Shown here piece after piece: positions 1 to 11,400 of a DNA stretch of 64,000 nt. The stretch's first letter is position 1. The number at the start of each line of letters is the position of its first letter. The position numbers and the translations under genes are program-made. Source of the stretch: Sphaerolaimus hirsutus (taxonomy: Eukaryota; Nematoda; Chromadorea; Monhysterida; Sphaerolaimidae); the NCBI GenBank assembly GCA_964036195.1, contig OZ038458.1:18241832-18305831 (forward strand), in the 5' to 3' direction. The notes under the pieces are model-generated. The model was given only the letters and a program-made list of their open reading frames with translations. It searched no databases and was not told the origin of the DNA.

Positions 1-262
1 AAAATTTTGAAATTCCCAACCCTAATGGAGACTAGGAGAAAATGTGTACGTGGTGTGATATACACACACATGCTTGATAATTTTGAGGGAATTATAATTC
101 CCCTATTCGAATACCCCCTTCAAATAGAATAGTTTCTCAAAAAAATGTCTGACAAAAAAACAATTCCCAATGGGAATTACTCGAGGAAATATTTCATTCC
201 ACTATTTTTGCGAATCACCCCAGAGAGAAAAGCACCACCCATAATCATAAACCAACATTTAC

Positions 263-995
263 AGGCGAACTTCCTGCCTTCCTGGCGCTAGCGCCGCCCG
301 CAGGATCAAGAGCCGCGCCTGCCCAGCCACCGTTTCTGGCTTCGTCGCTGGAATCCTGCAAATTTAAGTGCATTGTGAGTATACATACATAAAATATGCA
401 TTGGAACTGTAGCAGGGACGTATCCAGGATTTTTGAGCGGTGAGCTGCTTGTTTACGGAGGCCGCCGGCCCCTAAAATTTTACGTGGCGGAATGGAATGG
501 CGGAGGAGTGGCGGAATGGCGCTGGCACCAATAGTAGGCGTAACGTTATGGCGCCATTGGCCTTGGCGCTAGCGCCATGGAACACCGTAAATATCCATAC
601 AAATGCAACAAACAGCACACAATTGAGTGTATGTTTAACGATTTCGGCCACAGGGAGAAAATCTACTGATAATAGATCGCGTCTGGTGAAAAATTCGCGC
701 AAATTTTTTTTGCAGACGTTGAAAGTGGCATTTTCCGGCCACTTTCTGGTCTCACCCCGGGAAGGGGGGGACTGCAGCCCCCCCTGGATACGGCCCTGAA
801 CTGTAGGTAGCTGAATAAACCAACTATCGCCATCCCGATGTCAGGATCGTCCGCAGCACCACCTGGACACAATCCTATCCTAACGGTCATATCGTATTTG
901 ATCGATGAATCCGAGTCAGTTGTTGCTATCTCCATGTCCACTTGCGAAGTATCGCAGTCGCCGTCGCCATCAGTACATCTGTCCGCATCTGCCAT
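263..995 (-). CDS. Tandem-family protein copy 7, 5' part, truncated by window edge
   Basis: Two phase-compatible exons are visible: 825-995 (begins at an ATG; 57 codons; donor GTTGGT) and 263-355 (31 codons; acceptor TTTGCAG, donor GTAAAT). Both begin and end in phase 0. The first is rich in Asp (MADADRCTDGDGDCD) and then has a beta-strand-like stretch, YDMTVRIGLCPGG, followed by DIGMAIV, resembling a strand pair in other copies. The second is a Ser/Asp then Gly/Ala-rich linker like the D exons. The intron between them holds a hAT-like element. The rest of the gene would lie left of position 1. Membership in the family is inferred from position, strand, phase and composition. The start codon is a guess, because other copies begin directly after a splice acceptor. 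Confidence 0.4.
413..798. mobile_element. hAT-like MITE (CAGGGACGTATCC ends)
   Basis: Terminal inverted repeats CAGGGACGTATCCAGG and CCTGGATACGGCCCTG are bounded by a perfect 8-bp duplication AACTGTAG (405-412 and 799-806). The 8-bp duplication and CAGGG terminus fit hAT superfamily insertions. It is 386 bp with no transposase, and sits in the intron between the two visible exons of copy 7. Related ends occur at 23949-24080, near 26808 and near 62460-62775. Confidence 0.9.
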
Positions 996-1304
996 AGCGA
1001 TGTAGTCTCTGAGTCCGAGACAACTGATAAACACTGAGACCTTTACCAGCGCGGAGATAACTGGGGCAATGAATCAGAAAACAGAACATGAGGTTGATGA
1101 CTATTCAGAGGTATTTCGAGGAAATACGGTATTTAAATGAGGTTTATTAACCAAAATGAGTTATGTTTAAAATCAATAACTTCTTTACATTTTATTTTCA
1201 TTCAACTTAATTAATTTCAAAGGTGACAAAGGCACAATTACAGTTGCAATGTAACTGCAAAAACAAAAAAACACACAGCGAAATTAAATTATGAATCTAT
1301 TGAC

Positions 1305-2236
1305 TAGTGATGGAAAAAGCGCCAGGCTTTCAGCGCCAAGCGCCAAAAGCGCCATGGCGCTTTTCCTACTTACAGCGCCAAGCGCCAATGGCGCCAGAGC
1401 AAAAAAGCGCCAAGCGCCAAAAGCGCCATGGCGCTTTTCTGGACCTCAGCGCCAAGCGCCAATGGCGCCATAGGGTAATGGCGCCAAGCGCCAATAGCGC
1501 CAGCGCCAAAAAATTTTTCTTCAATTCGTTTTTAGAGTTATGAATACATAACTGTGACGTACTGCTGATGTCGATGTAGTCTATTTAACTTTGGCCATTA
1601 AAGTTCAATCCACCATGTAAAGGGGGAAGGGAAATTCTGGGAGGGGATTCAGTGATTAGAAAAAATCCATTTTCTTGAAATCAATCATTTCTTGTGTCTT
1701 AATCATCAATGTTTATCAGTTGAGGCTTAAAATGAATAAAGGTGGATACAATACCAGTACATTTTTGTGAGAACTAAGGTATTTAGACAAATATGAGGAC
1801 CTTTGAAAAGGGCACCATTTTACACCTTTGATTGAATTCGATGCAAAAAAAGTTGTCTCCTAATATTAATCAATCTTTTATAAATAATGTAAAATTGTAA
1901 AATAATCAATCACCTTTTACAAAACCCTTACATCAATCAAAATTTATTCAGTTGCCCTCAAAGTTGATCAACTGGAGTTTCAATTTCACAGTATGATAGC
2001 AATTTTTATAATCAAGGTTGGCGCTTTTTTGGCGCCATTAAAAATGCCGGCGCCAGGCGCCAATAGTGCCACCAGAAAATGGCGCCAAGCGCCAAAAGCG
2101 CCATGGCGCTTTCTGAGATCCCGGCGCCAAGCGCCAATGGCGCCAGAGCGTTTTAGCGCCAAGCGCCAGGCGCGAGAGACCCTTTTGCTTTGGCGCTAGC
2201 GCCAGGCGCCAGCGCCATGGCGCTTTTCCATCACTA
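1305..2236. mobile_element. hAT-like MITE with GGCGCCAAGCGCC subterminal repeats
   Basis: The ends are TAGTGATGGAAAAAGCGCC and GGCGCTTTTCCATCACTA, with 8-bp duplication CTATTGAC at 1297-1304 and 2237-2244. Both arms carry many copies of the word GGCGCCAAGCGCCA around an AT-rich, non-coding centre. No transposase frame is seen. Further copies or fragments lie near 13513-13603, 28155-28380, 35065-35150, 49110-49165 and 62410-62900. Confidence 0.92.
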
Positions 2237-2244
2237 CTATTGAC

Positions 2245-3270
2245 AGACAAAATAAAGTTCAAAAAGATAAGCCAGATAAGCGTCTAGATAAGCCATTGAA
2301 TAAAAACTAGCCAACGATGTAAGCCGCATCGACTATCCCGCAATTACATCTAGTAAGAGTAAAAATATTAATCTTTCAACATTTTTCTTACAACATAATC
2401 TTTCAATATTCTAGAGAGAACCAATTAGGTAATTCACCAGTACATTACATGCGCCATAACGCATGTAAACTTGGTGGACATGTAGACGGATCAGTGTGAT
2501 GAAAAAATGCAGGGAAAAGGGCGTACATGTGCACCGGGCCTACATGTGCAGCGGCTTTACATGTACACTGGCACAAGGCCCATCGTACAACGAATGCTCT
2601 ACCAAAGAAAAAGCAAAAGCTCACACAAAAATACAAGTGTCACAAAATCCACACTTAAAAACCCTCAGCAAAGTAACGCAATGTTACAACCAACAATGCA
2701 AACTAACATTTAGAATTTTTTTAAACACCAAAAAAACAGTACACAACCTCGAGTTGGCAACAGTTGGCTCAGCCCCCCTAAAATTTTCGCTAAAGCGGGC
2801 AGCGAGTGGAAAAATCGTGATTCATTTATTCAAATTAGGGAAATCTACATAACAGGAAATGCCAATCTACATCGTGGGACTTGTAAGAAAATACGGACGG
2901 CGTCTAGATAAGCCATTGAATATAAACATTCTGGTGCCAAATATGAATTTACTTACATAGGCAGAAAATGCATTAGGCATTGGTGGGGAATTAAGTAAAA
3001 TGTATTGTAAATACAACAATGGGGACCCCAAAAATGGTCCTACCTAACTCAAATTTGAAAAATTTGTAGATCGATACTTTTAGAAGCACACCCTTCATAT
3101 ACAGCGACAGTCACAGTTTTGACAGCAATTTTAGGGATTTGTACCTACGGGGGCCGATCCACTGACATGTGTAGTATTTGATTGAATTACTACAATTCAA
3201 TCAAATACTACACATGTAAACATCAACATATCAAAAGCACACAACATATCAAATTTACGTGGCTCGAAAA
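2245..3270. other. Intergenic, no gene seen
   Basis: Spacer downstream of copy 6 and upstream of copy 7. It contains ACATGT/TGTACA-type short repeats at about 2510-2600 and a small palindrome at about 3175-3215 (ATTTGATTGAATT/AATTCAATCAAAT). I see no exon with splice sites. Confidence 0.5.
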
Positions 3271-6200
3271 TCAATTGGCCAAAATCAGAACGCTGCGATC
3301 GCTTATATCCCTCATCCACAAATTAACATGCATATGACCACCACCGAGATCAGCCGGATTGTCCACATCCAATGTCACCGTGATTGGCTCAATGTCGACA
3401 TACCCAATGACCGCGTCTCTATAAGCAAATTTTTACATGTTATACTCAGGCGACATTACACCCTACTTTTTTCTGAAGGTAACACTCCATCATGACGTCA
3501 TAACCGTCATTCACATTTGACACTTTACTTTACAGGACTTGGGACTGCCCCTGAACTGGTTCGGGATGAAGTGGAGTGGAGTGGGGAGTCAGTTCATAAG
3601 TTTTCAGTTGGCTGTCTGCCAGCCGAAGACATAAATCATACTAGGTACTAATGGTACTCATAAAGGTACTACTTGCAGAGAAGTACACTGTTCAGAAAAA
3701 GCACATTCAAACTAACGTGCTATCCTCCAGCCTAACAATTAACTCTTGGCTTGGGCGCCTGACCAGACGGTCCCTTGGAATGCGGCAAAGCACAATGCCG
3801 AGATTTGGCGGGCTACCATCAGACATCTGCGTCTCTGGCTCATCAACATTGAGGTTTGTTGCGTACATGACAGTCATCCTTATCGTAATGTTATTCTGCG
3901 CAACAAAAATTGACATTAAAAACAACATAAAACGACAAATGTGAAAATTATCGGGATTGAGGTTTTGGGATCGGGACCACAAAATCTGGAAATTTCTCGG
4001 GAATCGGGATCGGGATCGGATGTTTGAACCCTAATTACACCGACGTTTATTTTTTCAGAGTGGAAATTTTGAGGGGGTACATAGAGATTCAGCGACCCCG
4101 AACAGTTCCATTTTCTTGAATGAACCCTATTTTCCACAACAAATAATGCGAAAAAATGAAACAAACCAGAATGAACACGGCAGTGTGCCTGCCCCGATTA
4201 ATCAATCCATTATTGTTACCGTGCAAATCCGCTGCCGACGGCGGCCGGCCGCCCCCTGCTCGCTGATCGGCACCGCGCAGATTGGCTACCGGCGGCGGCG
4301 GTCCGCCCCCCGCTCCAGAATTGGCAAGTAGTACCGCAGGTACCGCAGGCACAATGAACGACATGTCTGGGGGCAGTCCCAGACCCTGTAAAGTCTGTAA
4401 AACCCTGTAAAATGTCAAATGTCATGCAAGTGTCAAAAATAAAATTACTGTAAAATGCGAAATGGCACATGTACAATTTTTATTTTGCAGTGCATTTTAC
4501 ATCACGTGGGACACTTTGCATGACATTTTACATTTCACATGGCACTTTACAGGGTCTGGGAGTGGCACCTGGGGAGCTGTCATCGGGTGAATCCGGTATG
4601 GGCGTCACCTCCCTAATCGGTGAGGTGCTCGCGTCCGTGTCCATGCCAGCCACGCGTGTCGATTCGCGATCATCATCTGACAAATAATGACAAAATTGAG
4701 TACAATGACCAAAAAAAGCTGTTTTTGCACTTAACCAATAGAACGACACCTCCAATAGAACGGCAGGTAGAAAAAACTTTGGAAAAGTTGGAATTAACTG
4801 TAGAACAGCGCTTTTCTACTAGAATAAATGTGATACCGTATTTCTTCTAATAGAACGGCATACCTCTTAATAGAACGGCACCTCCAATAGAACGGCAGGT
4901 TTTGGCATATTTTTGCACGCACGAAAACAATAGAACAGCAGTCTCCAATTGAAAGGCACCTTCAATAGAACGGCAGGTAGGAAGTATGTTGGGAGTGTGC
5001 CGAAACACAAAAATGAATCAAAAATGGATGGTAATAACATGCAAGCATTCAAATAGGTAGGTGTTAAATCTAAAATTGATACTTTGATATTGAAATATTG
5101 CTCAAGCTTTATTAAAAATAAGCTATTTTGAAATGAGAAATGTATGAAAAATAGAATGGCAGCCTCCAATAGAACGGCACCTCTAATAGAACGGCAGGTA
5201 AAAAAGTTGACGAAAAAATAGAATGGCGCTCTTCTATTAGAAGAAATATGGTATATTGATAGCTAGAACAAATACGGTAACCTACCATCGGAAGACCCGA
5301 GACGCGAATGCCTAGGCGCGGCGCGGCGTAATGACGGTACGGCGCGCCTGCTCTGATTACTGTCAATGTCATCTGATGACCAGTCCAAAGTAGGCTCCCT
5401 GGAGCCAGTGGCAAACGCCGTACACTGTCAACTGAAGCACCAAATCCATTGAAATTTGCAATGAATTTTTCATTAATTTCATAATTTTTTTCAGATTTAG
5501 CATGGAATATGACAATTCAGTTGTCAGTTCACAGAGATTGCCACTGAACCGGGAAGCGTCAGAATATTGTTCCATACTACATGTCCTCTCAGCATTGCTG
5601 TCGGAACTTTTGTCGCTGGCTGACTCCTTGTCATCCTACGTTTAAAAGTATATTTAAAAAACGTATAAACCTATAAAAAAACAACGAATAACAACACAAT
5701 AAATAGTGATGTGAAAAGCACAAATTTTTGTGCAACCCGCACAGATTTTGGGGTGTGTTAATTATAAAAGAAATGAAATTTTTGAGGCATCTGTTAGACA
5801 TCGTCACTATTGAGTTATATACATATAAATACTTATTGTATTTCCTCAAATTACCACGCAGGTGATTGTTTCTGAGTGAGAATTTTGAGGGGGGGGGGGG
5901 GGTAATTTTGCGCCATGGCACTTTTTGCTTTGAGTTAGTTGTGTATTACATTTTGTGATCTGTTAGATGCCATTTACCTTACTTTTTCAAGCTACCGTAT
6001 TACCCCAAAATACCCCCCATGAATTAACAAAATAAACTATTGTAACTCACCAACTCCGACGCCTTAGCCACCATTTTGTCCGCCCTTCTCACAATAATAC
6101 GCCGAATCTTGGGCCGCGGTTCGGCCACACGCTCCTCTTTGTCCTCGTTGTCTTCACTGTCACTGAGGACGTTGTTATCCCCCTTCACGCTGTCACTGAC

Positions 6201-6474
6201 GATATCGTTGTCATCAGTGACCTGGCTCTGTATTGGTTATACGGCGTTGAATCTTTTAGTAAACAATCTACCAATATAACCAGATGGAAAATGTATAAGA
6301 AGTTTGTTACTTGGGCACCGACACCCCCCATTGACATTGCATGGAATAGAAACGGTAACTACAGTAATTGGTAAAATAGAGCTCCCCCCTTGAGGTGAAG
6401 TGTAAGCCATGGTGTAACTAGTGCCCAAACACGAGATCCCGATCCCTGACCCGATCACACAACAAACAAACCAT
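3271..6474 (-). CDS. Tandem-family protein copy 6, with acidic N-terminal extension
   Basis: Phase-consistent exons in transcription order: 6451-6474 (tentative ATG exon, 8 codons, donor GTCAGG), 6051-6227, 5545-5635, 5286-5372, 4569-4676 joined across an inserted element to 4167-4366, 3717-3895, and 3271-3418 with the stop. The total is about 337 aa. The first exons are Ser/Asp/Glu-rich (DDNDIVSDS, SDSEDNEDKEE), with a basic patch (KIRRIIVRRADK) and later a Gly/Pro-rich segment. Exon 3717-3895 matches the B exon of the other copies (a strand-turn-strand pattern ending in phase 2). Exon 3271-3418 starts AVIG and ends in a strand like the A tail, so C and A are merged as in copy 2. The last two exons are firm; the 5' exons and start are less certain. 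Function unknown. Confidence 0.6.
4370..4568. mobile_element. CTG-flanked MITE inside a predicted coding exon of copy 6
   Basis: This 199-bp inverted-repeat element (inner repeat CCCAGACCCTGTAAA) lies between two CTG triplets (4367-4369 and 4569-4571). Read on the minus strand, the coding strand of copy 6, the junctions are CCCCAG|GTGCCACTCCC and GACTGCCCCCAG|ACATG. The element supplies GT and the duplicated CAG supplies the acceptor. Removing it as an intron restores an uninterrupted frame. A 3-bp CWG target is typical of some PIF/Harbinger elements, but the class is my inference. Confidence 0.8.
4829..5270. repeat. Inverted MITE with TAATAGAACGGCA word
   Basis: The outer ends TACCGTATTTCTTCTAATAG and CTATTAGAAGAAATATGGTA are inverted, with repeated TAGAACGGCA in the arms. 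It belongs to the same family as 52745-52870 and 57837-58220. It lies in an intron of copy 6. Flanking TA suggests a Tc1/mariner-like target. A further run of the same word extends left to about 4737. Confidence 0.7.
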
Positions 6475-6659
6475 ATTAGCAGGGACTGGCGGCTCGATCA
6501 AAATTGATGGAAACACGGGAACGCTGCGAACTGGTAAACAAAAACAGCATACCAAAGCAAAACAAATTAATCCAGATATGCGGATAAGTATGCGCAAATA
6601 TGGGAAACAAATCAACCCAAATGTGGCACCATGTGTAATGTCATTAACATAAACTGCCG

Positions 6660-7075
6660 GACGGAAATAATGGGACATCGATAATAAAAAAATCGCTTTT
6701 CATTCCGCAACGAAATAAATTCGATTCGCAATATCGAGTCATTTATTATTTACCCAACTGCACCACAAGTTCATAGCAAAAAACAAGACAACAATACAGC
6801 TGGAACTGAACAATCCACTAAAAAAAGAACACACTTTTAAGTGAAAGACACACTTGGAAAATGGTTTAAAAACGGTTTTAAAAAAAGAAAGACACACACA
6901 CACACAGCAACCGACCATAAAAAGAAATATTCCATCATTAAGAAATCAACACAAACTTCATCAGAAAAAAACCCCACAAAAATCAAACTAAAATGGAGAT
7001 TCACAACTTGTAATCAACAATTTCCAATTTTTCCGAAAATTGATTTCATTTAATTTTAAATGTTTTATGTTGCAT
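6660..7075 (-). promoter_or_regulatory. Putative promoter block of copy 6, shared with copy 2
   Basis: Upstream of copy 6. The block from about 6720 to 7060 is clearly homologous to 26590-26805 plus 27576-27720, upstream of copy 2, including the strings CAGCAACCGACCATAAAAAG and AAAATTGATTTCATTTAATT. A transposon cluster interrupts the copy 2 version. Because both lie immediately 5' of paralogues, this is probably a co-duplicated 5' flank. I see no unambiguous TATA box or initiator. Confidence 0.5.
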
Positions 7076-7273
7076 TCAGTTTACACGACTCAGTATTTGA
7101 GGGGGCTGTTGCAGATATATTTAAATGAAATTTGTTGGTTACTTACATACAGGCAACTTGCAACCCGATTCAATTCATTGCAAAATTATTTCAATAACGC
7201 AATTCGTAACTGAGTTGAGAGTAAGAGAGTTGACAATAAACCAACAATTTTCTATTTAAAGGGTATTCAAGGG

Positions 7274-7942
7274 TAGGGATGGTTAGGGTAGGGACGACCC
7301 CGCTTTTTTTAAAAAAAGTTCTTTTTTATAAAAAAACGCGCTTTTTTCGCTTTTTTTCAAAAATTGTCAAGACGTTACCTAAAAAGCTCCCAAATATGGT
7401 CCTGAGTCAATATATACAGGTATATCAGACAAGTGGCAGTACTTGTGATGATATATAACCATAGAATGGCTATGTAATCATCTGATGGCATTATAAGTGC
7501 TGATTTCTGCCAAAAACATCCAATTTTATGTCGACTAATTATGTATATCGCCGTTTTTGAATGTTTCTTGACTGCAAGTGAAGTTAGGCATGGAATAGTG
7601 CTTAAATTTGGCTACAAAAGATGGCTAATACATGACAGTGATGTTTCACACTGTAGAAAAGTGGAAGCACATCGGCTGGATATTATTTAATACATTGACA
7701 TATCTCCTCAACTTATTATTACATGATACCATGCAGGAATAAAAGCAATGCCACTAAAATGCTACAAAACCAATGAAAACAACCACCAATGGCAATTTGC
7801 ATGTGAAATAAAGCGCTTGCGTGCAAATTTTTTTGCATAATACCTAGTGCATGAGTACTAAAAAATTTTGCCAGCGCTTTTTTTTTTTAAAAGCGGCGTT
7901 TTAAAAAAAAAAGCGCTTGAAAAAAAGCGCTTGCCATCCCTA
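7274..7942. mobile_element. hAT-like MITE (TAGGGATGG ends)
   Basis: The ends TAGGGATGG and CCATCCCTA carry an 8-bp duplication TTCAAGGG (7266-7273 and 7943-7950). AAAAAAGCGCTT-type words are repeated in both arms. It is 669 bp and non-coding. It lies between copy 5 and copy 6. Confidence 0.9.
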
Positions 7943-8053
7943 TTCAAGGGTTCGCTATATCACTACATGGGGCAGTATTCAAGGGTAAATGAAAATTGTT
8001 GGTTACCTATTTACATACCGGTAAATTACCAAACAACACTATGCGGAATGCGC

Positions 8054-10782
8054 CTACTCGGTGCAGCGGGCGGAAATAATCACAAACGAGTGACCCACAG
8101 TGATGACATGAATCTGAACATACAGCGTGCCATCAGAGTCAGACTCGATGTCAGAATCGGACTCGGTGGACATATACATGTGGTCGGCAGAGCCGTACCT
8201 GCGGCTGTACCTAGTCCTCTTGACGCTCTTCTTTGTGGTGCCTTTCTTCGCGGTACGTTTCTTCACATTGTGCTTCTTGCTCCTTTTGCTCTTCTTCTCC
8301 TGCGGTACGGGAGGGACCTTATAAAGCGTTACTAATAAAGACCCCAGGGGTATCTTGAATTTCGACCCTCTGAGTGGTTGGATAAATAGCAAATCGCTCA
8401 TCCGGAGGGATATATAGCTGACTGGGGGGTTTGGGGGGGGGGGTTGGTTGTGGTGGTTCAATATGAGGGTGTACTAATACGCACATCTGCCTGTTACGCA
8501 CATTTGCCTGTTTTTTTCACTTGACACTTTTTCAAGTGATTTTCAGATATGAGTGAAAAAAGTTGCGCAATGACATTAGTAAACTTTTTTCACTTCACTC
8601 ATATCTGAAAATCACTTGAAAAAGTGTCAAAATGGCTATTTACCACAAAGTCCCAAACTCGCCTTTATGAGGCACATTTCGCCGCAAATATTCACCAGCT
8701 TGACGTTGCGCATGTAACCCGGCACCGCGCTGCTGCTCTGCACGCTGCTGCCCCGCTGCAATTATGTAATTATCATTATCGCAGTAAATACAGTAATTTT
8801 TTAAATAGAACCCCCTTGACATTAATTGTAGGCTTGGCGTCACACCCATAAAAAGCGCGTTTTTTTCCACTTTCCGCTGTTTTTGCCCGAAATACCCCCT
8901 TGGGGTAATACGGTAGCTTGAAACAGTTGCGTAAATGCCACTTAACTTATGCATCGAAAACTTAACATATGCCTCGAAAAATTGATTTGATTTATAATTA
9001 ACACACCCCAAAATTCTGTGCGGGTTGCCCAAAAAGTGCAAAAACATCCATTTTGATCTTTTGCAACATTGCCTGCTATAACTATCAAACATTGCAATTA
9101 GCAAAAAGTACATCCAACCTGGATCATGTTCTCCGCCCGTTGACTCAGTGACTCGACTTCGTCATCACCAATACCATCCTCTCGGTAATCTTCAAAATCC
9201 ATGTCAATCTTCTTAACCAGCGCCTGCAGCTTCTCCCGTGTGGCAGCTTGGCTGGTGAAATCGTCATCATCGTCCTTGTCCTCGTCAGCGATCCAGTGGT
9301 CGCGCATACATCGCACGCGGGCGATGATCGGCTGTCCGTGCGCAGTGCCAATCACGCCAGAACTATAACAAAATCAGTGATGGAAAAATGCGGGAAATGT
9401 ATCATGGCTACCGTATTTCCTTGATATACTCCCCTCGTTAAACCCGCCCCCCTCAAAAATCTTACTCGAGCGGACTGAACTTGAAAATCTATCATGCGAT
9501 GTGTGGTACAGCGATTCCTATGAATAAACATTCATTCACGCCCTAGCCTACACTAATTTGGCAGTCTTTCTGTAGGTGGAATTAAATCTGGCCCCTGGGG
9601 GTATTTCGAGGAAATACTGTACATGGGGAGTCTCATTCCAAAAACGCATATATCCACAATTTTCAATTTTTCAAAATCGCACTTTAAAGTTTGGCGATGG
9701 CCCGATGGCGCTATGTTTGGGCGACAACACTTGCCTTGAACTTTTCAGATAGATCCGACATTTCTCTACCATTTTTGTAACCACAAATTTTGTTGGCTGG
9801 GAAATATTTAGGGAGTTATGTGAGATTTTGTAAATCACCCAAAATTGGGAACAAATCTGAACATTTGAAATTAAATGTTGAATAACTTCGTAACGGTCAT
9901 CGTAGGCAAAAACCAATAACACGACTGCAAAACCCGTGTCTAAAAGTACCTCTACCTAAATTTTCAGATCAAAATATACACGCATATTTGTTTATAGTGC
10001 AAAACAGATTTGGAAATTCACGTTTGCATATTTGGAAATGAAACTTTATTTTGTATGGGAATTCCGGCCTCTCCGGCCGTGCATTTTTGGAAATGATTTT
10101 TTGGATATGTGCATTTTCGATATGAAACTCCGGCGGTCTGAGATGGATTTATGCATTTTTGATGTGAAAGTCCTGTTTTTCATAGGGGACTGGTCATGGA
10201 TATGTGAACTTTCGATGTGAAAATTTGCGATTTTTTTGAAAATTGGTACCACTGTATCTCGGGAACGAGATGGACTATAACGCTGATTTTTTTTCTAAAA
10301 TGTGAAAAACTACACGTGGAGACCAAATCCACGCTTAACTCGATTTTTCTGGATTTGGCGCTTGTGAACTTTTGGAATGGAACTCCCCACATGTGCCAGA
10401 GTTTATATGCCTACCAGCTTACGGTGGCAAAACCTCCAAAAAAGAGTATTTTTTCCAAATGAATTTTGGAAGTTTTACTCAAATTAATTTTCTAATTGAA
10501 TATTCAAGTATTTTCAGGCAATTTTCAATTTTTTGGAGAAATGTTGAATTTGAAGCTTTGAATGTATTCCTACCTGGGGGTCCCCTCTGACACTTTCTGA
10601 GTGATAGGAGTCCCCCTGGTGACGTGGTCGCGGTCGATGAGGAGCAGCAACAAACCTTCGCCCTCCGGGACACCGGAGTGGTCCTGGACACCGGGGCGCT
10701 CAAAAATCATGGTCTCATATTCGACCTCGAGCAACAGCAATCGGCGGTTCGCAACAAACGAGCAGTGCGATGACACGAGCAT
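8054..10782 (-). CDS. Tandem-family protein copy 5
   Basis: Coding exons in order: B 10574-10782, C 9119-9362, D 8663-8755, A 8054-8299, giving 263 aa with TAG stop. ATG lies directly after the acceptor CTTTTTAG. A non-coding first exon ends at 10981 (GTGAGT donor). B shows CSFVANRRLLLLEVEYE then GVPEGEGLLLLLI; C shows GVIGTAHGQPIIARVRCMRD followed by a long Asp-rich tail; D shows GYMRNVKLVNICGEMCLIK; A begins Lys/Arg-rich (KKSKRSKKHNVKKR), becomes Ser/Asp-rich and ends FVIISARCTE. The D donor is GC (GCGAGT) rather than GT. Basic then acidic CK2-like tracts suggest a nuclear protein. I do not recognise the family; no enzyme motif is visible. Confidence 0.85.
8337..8460. repeat. Fragment of CAGGGGTATCTTG / AGCTATCTAT element
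   Basis: The segment CCCCAGGGGTATCTTGAATT with TATAGCTG and a G-run matches the left arm of the complete element at 43085-43593. It lies in the intron between exons D and A of copy 5. Confidence 0.6.
8523..8628. repeat. Near-perfect hairpin in copy 5 intron
   Basis: Arms of about 42-45 bp: GACACTTTTTCAAGTGATTT near 8523 pairs with AAATCACTTGAAAAAGTGTC ending at 8628. They are separated by a loop of about 18 bp. It is probably a very short foldback MITE lying 35 bp from the D exon donor. Confidence 0.85.
9409..9621. mobile_element. TACCGTA-type MITE
   Basis: Inverted ends TACCGTATTTCCTTGATATA and TATTTCGAGGAAATACTGTA enclose CCCC-rich and GGGG-rich arms. It lies in the B-C intron of copy 5. 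It is one of many such elements in the window; TA at the outer edge suggests a Tc1/mariner-like origin. Confidence 0.8.
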
Positions 10783-10980
10783 CTAAAAAGGGAATTCAGG
10801 GGTGCAGTGCAGTGCTATAAGTGCAGTAGAACTGATGTTTGCTCCGATCTATATGTCTTACTTTTAGTGTGTTAAATTCCGTCCTTTTTATGCAAATTTA
10901 GCGAATTTAGAAAGTCTAGCAAAATATTCACACCCGACTTGGTGATCCCATACCCAAACATGATCAACCGAGAAACTCAC

Positions 10981-11045
10981 TTTTAGATAAGTTTTGAAGG
11001 CGAGGTTGTTCTGCTATACAAGGTAGGTCGATCTGCTGCGGTAAT
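10981..11045 (-). other. 5' untranslated first exon of copy 5 (5' end uncertain)
   Basis: The minus strand reads through an AAAA|GTGAGT donor at 10980, and a 198-bp intron then leads to the AG|ATG start at 10782. The extent upstream is not defined. Equivalent exons end at 36688 (copy 1), 26350 (copy 2), 23350 (copy 3) and 18075 (copy 4). Confidence 0.55.
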
Positions 11046-11400
11046 ACAAACACTGTAACGAGTTATGATTGATGCAAACCCAAAAATTCACAACAATATT
11101 AATATACATGCATGGCTGTACAGATATCTGTAACTGTCTGACACTGCAGTGAATGTTCAATTTAATTTTCAATTTCTATTTATTTGACAAACCGAGCCAA
11201 CAAAAAGCCGAGCCTTAAAAGGTGCACAAAGCACACAGCTACCGTGGAGACAAAAACAGCCAGTATACCATAATGCCAGTCATAACATAATGACAAACAG
11301 CCATAATGCAATGCAATAAAAATACAATACAATAAAAAACAATTACAAGCAACTCCACGCGTAATCAGAAAAAATGCATCAGAAATGGTGATGTGAAAAC

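Noticed and set aside
1291..1543. Overlapping frames with RQAPKAPWRF-like repeats
   Set aside because: Translation of GGCGCCAAGCGCC words in the hAT-like element; no gene structure.
5112..5414. Alternative frame QMTLTVIRAGAPYRHY reading through to 5112
   Set aside because: The frame linking to the next exon with matching phase (acidic, ending SSD|D) fits better. The alternative has no acceptable continuation, though its resemblance to a family strand is noted.
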